DNA of 64,000 nt from Candidatus Poseidonia sp. (GTDB lineage: Archaea; Thermoplasmatota; Poseidoniia; Poseidoniales; Poseidoniaceae). Positions 26,302-35,141 of this stretch are shown piece by piece. The notes under the pieces were generated by a model that was not told the DNA's origin, ran no database searches, and worked only from the letters and a program-made list of their open reading frames with translations. Position numbers and translations under genes: made by a program. The stretch spans positions 40,139-104,138 of the forward strand of contig JAUREJ010000001.1 in NCBI GenBank assembly GCA_030827475.1, read 5' to 3'. The first letter of the stretch is position 1, and the number at the start of each line of letters is the position of its first letter.

Positions 26302-27330
26302 ATGACTGCGGAGTCGCATTACCTCAACGCTCTCGAGGCTTTGGAAAACGGCGACCGTGTTCAAGCAAAAGCCGAGGCAAAAAAAGCAACACAACTCGAT
26401 GAAGACCACCTTGAAGCGTGGTCGGTCTACGTTGAGGCTTGCCTACCACCAGGTGGCGTCTCCCCGACGATGAACGAGGCAGCAAGCGCCCTCTCCGGAA
26501 CCAAACGCATCGTCGCTGCAGACCCCAGTCGTCTTGACATGTGGATGCGTGGGGGGCGTCTGCTCGCTGATGATTTAGGAATGCTTCACGACGCACTTCA
26601 TTGGTGGCAGCGATGCCGAGACCATCTCCCCGATGAGGTGACGCCGGTGGTTGAAATGGCTTCCATTCTCGCCGATATGGGAGAATACGCTCTGGCTCAA
26701 GAGCGCCTGCAAGCCATCCTCAACGACAACATGGATGTCGGCATCACCCAATTTCGAAAAATTAACGGCCTGCTCCAGCTGGTCAAAACGGCTGCAACTC
26801 AGGACCGAACCGAAATCTTCCGCCCCTACGAGAAGCATCACGACGGATGGGCCGCTATTCGGCTCAAAATGCGGAAACCACCGCTTTCGGAGTCCTTCAT
26901 TTTCCTCGTTACGGCCGTTCCCGTGCTTCTTTTGCTCGTTCTCCTCTTGGGCCGTTACAGCGCACCGACTTGGTCGGCCGTCTGTTTGAACACGCTCGTC
27001 ATTCTGATCGTCATCATGGTGCTCATGCGAAACGCCAAGCGTTGGTTCCAAGTGTTCAACCGACCCGCATTTAATCTGTTAAGGGCCATGAATTTCGAGG
27101 CCGCCACGGGCTTTGTGGTGATGGACGAAGACATCCGAACATCGGTGCTTTACATGTACATCATGCAAAGAAAACCTCGTTCGTGGCAGGAACGCATGCT
27201 CAAAATCATTGACAAAGGGAAGCCTCTGCCCAACAATTGGCGACTTCGCATGCCCGATTTCACCTCGCATCTTGACGGGGACGACGGTGAAACAGCAAGC
27301 CACGAAACCTTCTGGTCAGAAGAAGAGTGA
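26302..27330 (+). CDS. TPR-like membrane protein
   Basis: A 342-residue protein starting ten bases after the Gar1-like gene. The N-terminal 190 residues hold helical repeats of TPR type (HYLNALEALENGDRVQAKAEAKKATQLDEDH; LADMGEYALAQERLQAIL). Two adjacent membrane helices follow (FLVTAVPVLLLLVLLLG and LVILIVIMVLMRN), then a cytoplasmic domain of about 80 residues ending in an acidic tail. The TPR part should lie in the cytoplasm and could recruit partners to the membrane. Co-transcription with the RNA-binding protein upstream is likely; function unknown. Confidence 0.8.
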   Translation: MTAESHYLNALEALENGDRVQAKAEAKKATQLDEDHLEAWSVYVEACLPPGGVSPTMNEAASALSGTKRIVAADPSRLDMWMRGGRLLADDLGMLHDALHWWQRCRDHLPDEVTPVVEMASILADMGEYALAQERLQAILNDNMDVGITQFRKINGLLQLVKTAATQDRTEIFRPYEKHHDGWAAIRLKMRKPPLSESFIFLVTAVPVLLLLVLLLGRYSAPTWSAVCLNTLVILIVIMVLMRNAKRWFQVFNRPAFNLLRAMNFEAATGFVVMDEDIRTSVLYMYIMQRKPRSWQERMLKIIDKGKPLPNNWRLRMPDFTSHLDGDDGETASHETFWSEEE

Positions 27331-27626
27331 ACCGTTGTTCTTGGGTCCTTTCCAACATCGATGGGCCTTCCCCAATGAACGGGAGCCATCTGTTGAAACT
27401 GATGGTACAAGGCGGTCAGAGGCAGAGGAAGGATACGCTGGGTCTTCAGACCCCGCCCCTTTGCTGCGAGGCAGACGCTCGCTGCGTCGCGCAAACATCC
27501 AAGGTTCTCCTCCGGTGACCATCCACCGAGGCTTGGTGCGAAGCAACGTCGTCTGGCAACCTTACAACATGGGCACGCTACGCGGTCGCCCGGGGGCGTT
27601 CAGGGTCAAACCCTTCTCGACCGGTC
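27331..27626. other. GC-rich structured intergenic region between convergent genes
   Basis: Almost 300 bases without a credible gene lie between two convergent stops, although neighbouring convergent pairs overlap or nearly touch. Clear hairpins are visible: GGGTC-TTCA-GACCC near 27440, GACGC-TCGCT-GCGTC near 27473-27487 and CCT(C)CGGTG..CACCGAGG near 27507-27530. It could be a stable non-coding RNA of unknown orientation or a set of terminators. I checked by eye for SRP RNA and RNase P RNA consensus blocks (GGAAGG..AGCAG; GAGGAAANUC with ACAGAAC..GGCUUA) and for tRNA T-loops and did not find them. Confidence 0.35.
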
Positions 27627-30600
27627 CTATTGCAGGGATTGCGCGTACTGAATCGCATATTGCTGCGCATAAGCCGCTGCCGTTGCAGCATCGTAACCCT
27701 GCCCCACAAACTGGTTGTAGTATTGCTCGTAAACCGCTTGATCGTAACCAGCGGCTGGTTGTGCTGCGGCTGGTTGTGCTGCGGCTGGTTGTGCTGCGGC
27801 TTGGCCGACGTACTGTGCGGCGAACGCACGAGCCGTTTCTTCGGGGTAACCCTGTGCAATCAGTTGCTGGACGTATTGTTCGGTCGGATCAAGGGCGTCA
27901 GCGCCGAAGGCACCTTCCATGCCGGAGAAGACGTCTTCCTTTTCACCGCCCTTTCGCATGAACATCACCGATCCACCGATAATCACGAGCAGGAGGACGA
28001 TGCCCCCGATGAGAATCATCGGGTCAAGGCCGGATTCCGTTGCGTCTCCACCATCGTTCGTCTTGGTGTTGTCCTTCCATTCGCCGGTGACGGGGTCGTA
28101 TTCCCACGCACCGCTCCACTGGCAGTCGCCGTTTTCATCGAGGATGAACTCGCCTCCGGCAGCTTCCGCTTCTGGGTTTGGTTCAAGGCCTTGACAAGCA
28201 GGCAAATTCAACTCGATCCACTTGATTGTCACCCAGCGTTCGTTGGGGGAGGATCCTTCGTAGTACTTGATGTACACACGCTGTGTTGTGGACTTGTTCG
28301 TATAGAAGCCTTCAATGTTCAGTGTGATCTCAAAGCGGTCGTTGTCGCCCATGGCGTCGCTCTTCCCGTACAATCCTCGGGTGCTCATGTTAAACTTCAT
28401 GACCGGGGAAGCGGAGAAATCCTCCTCAAAGAAGGCTGCTTCCACATACACTTCACTCGTTTCTGCACCGGAGAGGACCGTTCCAGCGATGGTGATGGTG
28501 TCCTGGTCGTACTTGGACTCGTTCACTGCGGTGTCCCACTGAATCACGGGTTCCTCATCTCCGAAGCCCTCGGGAACAACCACGAAGTACATCCGGTGTT
28601 TTTCCGAGAACTTACCGGCGCTGTCGTAAACGACCAATTCCATACGGATTTGGTTCTTGGTGGTGCCCGTTGAATCCACAGTCACGTTCTGGAACTTGTA
28701 CGACCACAAGCCGCCGCTCGCAGCACTTTGGGTGAAGGTGTGCCCGTCGAGATCGAAGGTGTCGTCGCCGTAGGGAGCGTCGAACAGAACCTTCCACTCA
28801 TAGGTCTCAATGCCGTTGCCGTCAAGTGCATCAGCGTCGGAGGAATTGCTGGCGTCAAAGTGGATGACCAATTCTGCATCCTCGCCTTCACCCTGTAAGG
28901 TGATTTGGTAAACGTCCCATTCGGCGTTCGACACCGTCTTCGTGCCGGTGAACTCAACGTTTTCTTCGTAATCCGTACGGATGTCAATCGTGGCGTCGGC
29001 CTCAGGACGGAACTCATCGGCGTAGACATCGTTGGTCTCAACGGTCACGTCGATGATACGAGCATGGCCAGCATCGTCATGGAGCATCAGCGTGATGTCC
29101 CACTGTTCACCTTGAGCACAGCCGGTCTGAGAAGCCAAATCCGCCTTACAGAAGGTCATGCTTGGTGCTGCATCGGTGCTGTGACCGGTCACACCGTTAG
29201 CGAGACTGGAGCCGTCCCAGTTGGTCGGACCGTCGATGATCCAATCCGTGTGGAGGGTTTCGGTGGTCGTCGTGGTGAAACCGAACTCAAGCGTAGCATC
29301 GCTCTTCATGTAGCGCAATGCGTAGTTACCGGTACTCGGGTCAATGCTGGGCACTTCACCGTTGATGGTGAGGTCAAGCCCGTTGCCCAAGGTGCCGAAA
29401 CCGTCAGGGTACGGCGTGACTTGGTGCTGAAGCAGGTTGCCCAGCAGCGGGAAGGTCGTGCTGTCAGCGCGCTCAGAGTGCGTAGCGACGTCGATGGTGG
29501 AGATGATCATGCCGCCGGAGAAGTAACTACACACTCCAAGAACCGTGTCTTGGATGTCTTCTGAAGAACGGATGAGACGCTGGAAGTAACCGCCGTCTTC
29601 CATGTAACCGTCGCAGGTCTCAGGGACATTGTTGGTGCTCACGGATTTCGTGTTCAAGACGGCCTGTGCGACACCGGAACTCGCATCAAAGCCCTGGAAG
29701 GCGTTGACATCGATGTTGTCCATGATGGGGTGGTACGGGTCGGCCAAGTCCATGGTCGAGTACGTCACCTGAGTCTCTGCCGTGTCTCGGCTTTGGACGT
29801 CCAAGCCAAAGGGCAGACGACCGGAGAGGCCTTGGTCAAGTCCGTAGATTTGGCTTCCAAGTGGGCCGAGGTGAGCCTGAACCGTGCCTCCAGCGGACAT
29901 GAAGTTCTCGAGAACCGTTCGTCGGGCGGGTTCGCCAAGATACTGGTAGTATCCGTCACCGCCAAATTGCGTGTCCTTGGCGACGAGTTGTTCCTGCCAA
30001 GGGAGGACGATCTTGTCGTAGTGGGTGAACCATCCTGCGTCAAAGTAGGTGCTCCAGTCGTTGATTTCGTACTGGGTGTAGGTCATGTTGAGAATGGCCA
30101 GGTCTTCTTTGATGGCCGAGGTGCGCGAAGAGGTGTCCGAAAGGATAGCGACGTCAACGCGATCGGCGAAGGAAGCGTGGAAGTAGCGAACGTTGCCCGT
30201 TTCACTGCCGTCGGAAAGACGGCCGTAGAAGCTGATGTTGTAGGTGTGTCCGTCAAGCCAGCCATTCCAGGGAGTGAAGGTCACGTCGGTGCGCTCTTGG
30301 CTTTGAAGGGACACCGCTGGTCCAGAGTCAACCAAGTGGGCTTGGCTGCCATCGGCCATGTCGGTGACTTCCATGTAGAAGATGTAGTCACCTCCCAGCA
30401 CACCGTTTGTCGCCTGGATGTCCCACGAGTGGGTCAAGGCGGCGTCAATGGGCAAGACGCACTCCAGCGTTTGGTCAGAGTGGCAGGTCAAGGTGTTCGG
30501 TTTCCCGATGGAGATGTCAACGGATTCCACGTTGAAGATCACGCGCTCAATGTTATTTGCTGTGGACAATTCGTTGTCGTTAAACCAAGGCTTTCCGACC

Positions 30601-33600
30601 GTGGTGTTATCGAAGACCGTCTTGATGTCCAATCGATAGACACCTGAGACGAACTCGTGGCTGGCGATGGTGGTCAAGGCTGCTTCCTCGGCGTCAACGT
30701 TCGTTCGAGAAGTGGAGTAGGTGGCGTCCTGGACGAAGGTGTATTCTTGGAGTGAGATGTTGTTGAAGCCAACACCCTTGAATCCATCGTTGATGCCGTT
30801 GCGTCCGTCATCGTCGGATTGGAATTCAAAGTGAACATCAACCATCGAGCCTTGCAGAGACATGCATTCTGCGCGCCACTGCGTGGAGTCGGAGGACGAG
30901 CGGTTGAGGACGTACAGGTGCGTGAGGTCAATGCTCGTGGTCTTGACCAATTCTTCAGAGTTGAAGAAGACGTTGTAGTTGCCCGAGCCGTCGGTGTTGG
31001 CAGGATCGCCAATAAATTGCAATTCGGTTCGGTCAATGGATTCGGTGGCGTTCACGATACCGTTGCCGTCGTCGTCGTTCTGGCAGGTTCCATCTTCGTT
31101 GTAGTCGTTCCATTGGGCGTAGACAAGACCGGTGTAGTTTGTGCCGTCTTTGTCGTAATCAACGGTCATGACAGCGTAGTCGCTGGGGTCAATGTTCCCG
31201 TTCTGGTCGATGGTGTAGAAGGTGTCAGCGTAGTACTCAAAGTTCAGGGAGACGAAGTCACCGCCCATGTTCGTCAGGTCGATGTTGGGGATGGTGAGGG
31301 TCTCGTTTGCCCAAGCGTCGTCGTATCCGTTGGTGCCGGTGTCACAGGGGTGGCCGAACCAGTAGGCGTTGTTGTTGAAGATCTTGGTCGAACACGAGTT
31401 TTCGTTGTAAATAGCACCCTTTGGTTGCTGGTTTTCTTCGTATCGGTAACCCTGCGTACCACCCTCAAAACTCTCCACGCAGATGGCGGAAGGCGTTCCG
31501 CAGTACACATCGGAGGGCGTAGCGGAGTACACCGTCGCTTCAATGTCAAAGTCAACGGGGGTGTTGCCGAAATTGTTGGTGGTCACGCCGATATCAAAGA
31601 TGCCCTCGGCGTAAAGGCCGCCGGGCTTGAAGAACTCAATCGATTCAACCGTCGGGTCGTAGAGATTGAACGGTGTCACATAACCAACGGCGTCGTCGTT
31701 GATGGCCTGTTGGTCCCAAGCATTGTTGGAGATGGTTGCGGAAATTCGGTAGGTGGTGTCGTTCAGCAGGTTTGCCGTGATTGAGGTGGTGTATTCCTGG
31801 CCGGGCTGAAGGTTACTCAGCGGGCCGATGGTGGTGGTTTGGGTTTGAGGGTTGGGCAAGAAGGCCGTGTTTTGCTTCCAGATGGTCAAGTTGTCCACAG
31901 CAAATCCGTCACGTCCGCTCCAACGACTCTCGTTGTCGTTGGCGGTTGAACCCTCAAAGCCGGTTCGGAAGCGGAAGCGGATGTCAACGGTCTGGTCGGC
32001 CCATGGCGAGAGGTCAAACGCACCAAGATCCTCCTCGGTGAAGTTGTCCCAGCCGTAGTAGGTGCCGGGGGAGAAGAGACCGTAGTAGACGATGTTCTCT
32101 GGAGCAGCCCCCCAAGAGTTGATCTTGAACATGCGGTCGTTGTCAAACCCGCCCCACATCGATGCGCCCGAGGCACATGCGCCCTGCACGGCGGCGAGTT
32201 GCGGACAGCCGATGAGGCTCCAGCCTGTTTCGTCGCTTCCGACCTCGATGATGGCAAGATCGTCCCAGACATCGCCGACAATAAAGCCGGTTCCGTCGGA
32301 GTTTCCGAGGGCACCAAGTCCCAGATGACGGAAGAGTTCGACGCTCATGAAGGCGCGGTCGGCACCCGTGAGGTCAACATCGGTGAGCACCATGGCATCG
32401 TCCCAGTTTTTGCCGTAACCCGTCCAAGTATCACCGCTGCCGTTGGTCTTGGTTTCACCGGCCCACATGAAGTCGGTTGGGTTGATGTAATTGGCTGAAA
32501 CATTTGGGTCGTTGTTTCCGGTCGAAGCCCCCACGGATTGGTTGGTTTGGAGGTGCCACTTGGTGAGGCCGTCAACGTATTCTTCGTAGGCCCATGAACA
32601 GCCGGTTCCGCAACCGGTCTTCACTTCGGGAGAATCCCAGTCGTTGGCGTACACCGTGGTGTTCGTGGAATTGGCTTCGTCTACGATTTTCAAAACGACG
32701 TCAAGGTCGGCCGTTTGTCCGTTGAGCGTGTCCATTCCGGTGTTGGTGACCGTCACGTTGACGGTACGGGTTCCTTCACCGACGACACCAAAGAATCGGT
32801 CGGTGGGGCTGATCTCCAAATCCGTCACGGCCAAATCTTTGTTGTCCATTTCGACCACGGTGAGGGTGTCGTATTGACCCGCCCAGCCGAAGTTGTCTCG
32901 CCATCCGCCAAAGGCGTAGTTCGTGTGGCCCACGACCAAATCTGGAGCTGACGACGGACCGCCTTGGAGCTGTCCAATCGCCACGGCTGACGGGCGTCGG
33001 CCGGCTGGATAAGAAAGCGGACTCACGTGGTTTCCGTTGCCGTCGGAAAGGGTCACCTGAACGGTGGTTGGGAAAGAGAGGAAGAAGCTCGAGGTGCTTC
33101 CACCAGCGGAGTCGGTGGTGTTGAGTTGGTAAGCAATGGTGGGGTTCACGAAGTCGGGTTCGCCGTCGCCGTTGAGATCTTCAACCTCAATGGCCCACGA
33201 AATGTAGGGGCCGAAATAGGCCATCTTGGCATTTCCAAAGGCCCCCTGAGCCGTAGTTTGCTTGTACGACACGTTTTCGAGGTTGCCGTCCATCACAGCG
33301 ATGGTGTCGATGTAGCCGCTTGAGCCAACATCGGCAATGGCGAAATCCTCGGTGGAGGGGACGCCCATGTTGACCACGTGCGTGTTGGCTTGGTTGGTTC
33401 CGTAGGCGTACGTTGCTGGGTAGTTTTGGGTGAGACAGTCGAATTCAATGATCGTGATGTTGTCGTCGTTACCGGGGTTGGTGACTTGGCCGGTGGCATA
33501 ATCCAGACCTTCGCTTCGCAGAAGGAAGATATCGTCGTCGGTTGTTGATGCAGCCCCGTTGCACCCAAAGGCAGGGTTGGTCTCTCCCCAATCACCGACT

Positions 33601-34301
33601 TCGATGCTTCGGTAGGTGTTTTGTTGTGCCGAGCCAAGGTTCGTGACGAAACCTTGCGTGGAGGAGGAGATGGGTCCCTTGTAGGTCACCACTCGCTGGG
33701 TGGTAATATCAGCGAGCAAATCAAGGACATACACGTCGTCGTCTCCGTCTTGGTCTGCATCGCCGACAGCGAGGTCCCAGACCCAAAAGTGAGTGAATCG
33801 TGCTCCGATGGACCAGTCACGGTTTGAACATCCACCGTTCTCGAGGATCGTGACGTTGCCAGGTTCGCCAGCGGGTTGCCCTTGGTCGTTGGTTTTGAAG
33901 GGGTTATTTTTCTGGTAGATGACGATGTCAACCGCATTGTCGCCGGTGAATTCACCAACTTCCACGAATTCAACGTTGGCAAACTCATCCCAGTCTGCGT
34001 TGCGGCTTTGGTTGCCTGCCACCCAAATGTCTTGACGGTCGTTGAAATTGCCCAGGCCGTCGTTGTACAGGATGGTCATGGTGTGGGTTCCGTCGGTAGC
34101 AACAGCCATGTCGTTGTGCCCATCGCAATCAAAATCGCCGATAGCGACGTCCATGGGGTCGCGGTTGGTGGTGTATGTTCGTGCGACGGAGGCACTTGCG
34201 GTGGTTGCGAGCGCAGCCGTGGTGCTGAGCACCATCAAGACGGTGAGGAAAAGACTGCGCATTCGGGCTTTAGAGAGGTCGTTTTGGGCAAGCATAGACA
34301 T
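27627..34301 (-). CDS. Giant surface protein with VCBS/FG-GAP repeats and Q/A/Y-rich cytoplasmic tail
   Basis: Encodes about 2224 residues from ATG 34301, with a signal peptide (MRSLFLTVLMVLSTTAALATTASA). The track ORF start at 34463 is upstream of the promoter and unlikely. The first ~400 residues carry FG-GAP/VCBS-type calcium repeats (IGDFDCDGHNDMAVA, VGDADQDGDDDVYV, VEDLNGDGEPDFV). CARDB-like domains (VTVTNTGMDTLNG) and large Asp/Asn-rich beta domains follow. Near the C-terminus a membrane helix (MILIGGIVLLLVIIGGSVMFM) leads to a cytoplasmic tail of about 100 residues with tandem AAAQP and two QGY..A..A..QY motifs. Probably a cell-surface adhesin or polymer-binding protein; binding partner unknown. 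Confidence 0.9.
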   Translation of the reverse strand: MSMLAQNDLSKARMRSLFLTVLMVLSTTAALATTASASVARTYTTNRDPMDVAIGDFDCDGHNDMAVATDGTHTMTILYNDGLGNFNDRQDIWVAGNQSRNADWDEFANVEFVEVGEFTGDNAVDIVIYQKNNPFKTNDQGQPAGEPGNVTILENGGCSNRDWSIGARFTHFWVWDLAVGDADQDGDDDVYVLDLLADITTQRVVTYKGPISSSTQGFVTNLGSAQQNTYRSIEVGDWGETNPAFGCNGAASTTDDDIFLLRSEGLDYATGQVTNPGNDDNITIIEFDCLTQNYPATYAYGTNQANTHVVNMGVPSTEDFAIADVGSSGYIDTIAVMDGNLENVSYKQTTAQGAFGNAKMAYFGPYISWAIEVEDLNGDGEPDFVNPTIAYQLNTTDSAGGSTSSFFLSFPTTVQVTLSDGNGNHVSPLSYPAGRRPSAVAIGQLQGGPSSAPDLVVGHTNYAFGGWRDNFGWAGQYDTLTVVEMDNKDLAVTDLEISPTDRFFGVVGEGTRTVNVTVTNTGMDTLNGQTADLDVVLKIVDEANSTNTTVYANDWDSPEVKTGCGTGCSWAYEEYVDGLTKWHLQTNQSVGASTGNNDPNVSANYINPTDFMWAGETKTNGSGDTWTGYGKNWDDAMVLTDVDLTGADRAFMSVELFRHLGLGALGNSDGTGFIVGDVWDDLAIIEVGSDETGWSLIGCPQLAAVQGACASGASMWGGFDNDRMFKINSWGAAPENIVYYGLFSPGTYYGWDNFTEEDLGAFDLSPWADQTVDIRFRFRTGFEGSTANDNESRWSGRDGFAVDNLTIWKQNTAFLPNPQTQTTTIGPLSNLQPGQEYTTSITANLLNDTTYRISATISNNAWDQQAINDDAVGYVTPFNLYDPTVESIEFFKPGGLYAEGIFDIGVTTNNFGNTPVDFDIEATVYSATPSDVYCGTPSAICVESFEGGTQGYRYEENQQPKGAIYNENSCSTKIFNNNAYWFGHPCDTGTNGYDDAWANETLTIPNIDLTNMGGDFVSLNFEYYADTFYTIDQNGNIDPSDYAVMTVDYDKDGTNYTGLVYAQWNDYNEDGTCQNDDDGNGIVNATESIDRTELQFIGDPANTDGSGNYNVFFNSEELVKTTSIDLTHLYVLNRSSSDSTQWRAECMSLQGSMVDVHFEFQSDDDGRNGINDGFKGVGFNNISLQEYTFVQDATYSTSRTNVDAEEAALTTIASHEFVSGVYRLDIKTVFDNTTVGKPWFNDNELSTANNIERVIFNVESVDISIGKPNTLTCHSDQTLECVLPIDAALTHSWDIQATNGVLGGDYIFYMEVTDMADGSQAHLVDSGPAVSLQSQERTDVTFTPWNGWLDGHTYNISFYGRLSDGSETGNVRYFHASFADRVDVAILSDTSSRTSAIKEDLAILNMTYTQYEINDWSTYFDAGWFTHYDKIVLPWQEQLVAKDTQFGGDGYYQYLGEPARRTVLENFMSAGGTVQAHLGPLGSQIYGLDQGLSGRLPFGLDVQSRDTAETQVTYSTMDLADPYHPIMDNIDVNAFQGFDASSGVAQAVLNTKSVSTNNVPETCDGYMEDGGYFQRLIRSSEDIQDTVLGVCSYFSGGMIISTIDVATHSERADSTTFPLLGNLLQHQVTPYPDGFGTLGNGLDLTINGEVPSIDPSTGNYALRYMKSDATLEFGFTTTTTETLHTDWIIDGPTNWDGSSLANGVTGHSTDAAPSMTFCKADLASQTGCAQGEQWDITLMLHDDAGHARIIDVTVETNDVYADEFRPEADATIDIRTDYEENVEFTGTKTVSNAEWDVYQITLQGEGEDAELVIHFDASNSSDADALDGNGIETYEWKVLFDAPYGDDTFDLDGHTFTQSAASGGLWSYKFQNVTVDSTGTTKNQIRMELVVYDSAGKFSEKHRMYFVVVPEGFGDEEPVIQWDTAVNESKYDQDTITIAGTVLSGAETSEVYVEAAFFEEDFSASPVMKFNMSTRGLYGKSDAMGDNDRFEITLNIEGFYTNKSTTQRVYIKYYEGSSPNERWVTIKWIELNLPACQGLEPNPEAEAAGGEFILDENGDCQWSGAWEYDPVTGEWKDNTKTNDGGDATESGLDPMILIGGIVLLLVIIGGSVMFMRKGGEKEDVFSGMEGAFGADALDPTEQYVQQLIAQGYPEETARAFAAQYVGQAAAQPAAAQPAAAQPAAGYDQAVYEQYYNQFVGQGYDAATAAAYAQQYAIQYAQSLQ
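27751..27800 (-). repeat. 15-bp tandem repeat in surface-protein tail
   Basis: The unit GCGGCTGGTTGTGCT occurs three times exactly in tandem, followed by a further GCGGC. On the coding strand it encodes repeated AAAQP/QPAAA in the cytoplasmic tail of the giant surface protein. Being a whole number of codons, it can gain or lose copies without changing frame. Confidence 0.9.
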
Positions 34302-34327
34302 CACTTGTCTCGGCGAGGCCTTGTTGC

Positions 34328-34335
34328 AATATAAT
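34328..34335 (-). promoter_or_regulatory. TATA box of giant surface protein
   Basis: The minus strand reads GCATTATATTGC; the ATTATATT core is centred about 30 bases upstream of ATG 34301. At the usual archaeal spacing, transcription would begin at or just before GTGATG, so the mRNA is probably leaderless. This also argues against the upstream start in the ORF track. Confidence 0.6.
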
Positions 34336-34423
34336 GCCTTTGCAAAGCAGTTCATGATTTGGCATCCAGCGTCCCGTTTTTTGTAAAAAGGGAGGCGTTT
34401 TTCGCCCAAATTGAACCCCAGGT

Positions 34424-35101
34424 TCAGAATCGTCCAACGAGCCATTTTGGAGCAGGGCCCCATCCAACGGCATCGCCGCCATGGATTTTCACAAGCTTCC
34501 CAGCAGCAAAAAGGGACTGAAGCCAGACCTCAAGCGATGTGCCCTCCCGGCCACCCAGTTTACTGCTGGCGATTTCTTCGATATCTTCGGTGCTGAGCCC
34601 GCTCATTCCGTGGTCGCGAACCACAAGTTGGAGAAGTTCCCTCAACCAGGCCTCAGCAAGCGGATCAACGCTGGTTGCGCTTGAGACGGGTTGTGGGGGT
34701 TCGATATCTTCGAGCATGGCCATGAGTTCAACCGCATCAGGTCGTTCAGCTGGTTCAAGCCCGACCTCCGCCAGTTTGACTTTCAAATCCAGTTCCCCGA
34801 TGGGGCGGCGGACGACAGGAATTCGTCCGGGGTCCGGCTCTGGACCCATATCAAGCGGTTTGGAAGATTCTGGGGCATCGTCCTCTTGGGGCCCCGGCTC
34901 CTCTTTCTGGCGCTTCCGGGTCACGCTCGAGAGGTTGGTTGCCTTGACTTCAGTTCCTACAGGCATGGTCCATCCAACGCCGGAGAGACCGAGTTCGGAG
35001 ATGTGCTCTTCAACCCAAGATGCCTCGCCTTCGATGACAACGTTGAGGTCATGGTCGTCCGAGCGGAATCGGTAACGTACCTTTCCACGGAACTCCGCCA
35101 T
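34424..35101 (-). CDS. Conserved-looking acidic hypothetical protein
   Basis: A 225-residue soluble protein read from ATG 35101 (MAEFRGKVRYRF); the longer track ORF overlaps aconitase and is unlikely. The N-terminal 60 residues look like a small alpha/beta domain (RYRFRSDDHDLNVVIEGEASWVEEHISELGL). A disordered Pro/Glu/Asp linker follows, then a helical C-terminal domain (AEAWLRELLQLVVRDHGMSGLSTEDIEEIA..LEVWLQSLFAAGKLVKI) of winged-helix-like or DNA/RNA-binding flavour. It lies 40 bases downstream of the aconitase stop on the same strand. I do not recognise the family. Confidence 0.7.
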   Translation of the reverse strand: MAEFRGKVRYRFRSDDHDLNVVIEGEASWVEEHISELGLSGVGWTMPVGTEVKATNLSSVTRKRQKEEPGPQEDDAPESSKPLDMGPEPDPGRIPVVRRPIGELDLKVKLAEVGLEPAERPDAVELMAMLEDIEPPQPVSSATSVDPLAEAWLRELLQLVVRDHGMSGLSTEDIEEIASSKLGGREGTSLEVWLQSLFAAGKLVKIHGGDAVGWGPAPKWLVGRF

Positions 35102-35141
35102 CAGTCTCTCGGCAGAACACATGGACTTGAATCTGCTGGCA

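Noticed and set aside
25379-26305. A 308-aa plus-strand ORF overlapping the Gar1-like gene in another frame
   Set aside because: It is open only because the CGA/GAC-rich repeats of the linker lack stops in that frame; its translation is a Thr/Glu/Ala low-complexity shadow with no start signal.
27331-27626. Possible SRP RNA or RNase P RNA
   Set aside because: Neither the helix-8 GGAAGG..AGCAG block nor the RNase P CR-I/CR-V consensus could be found on either strand.
27751-27800. Considered as a CRISPR-like repeat
   Set aside because: The repeats are contiguous with no spacers, in frame with a coding sequence; no cas genes are present.
27209-27961. A 250-aa plus ORF bridging the structured gap
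   Set aside because: It overlaps two better genes and its predicted protein is a low-complexity basic sequence (LRLVVLRL repeats) produced by the reverse of the AAAQP repeat.
29730-30647. Long plus-strand ORFs antisense to the giant surface protein (305, 321 and 347 aa)
   Set aside because: They are antisense shadows of a single open 2224-codon frame with a signal peptide, domain structure and promoter.
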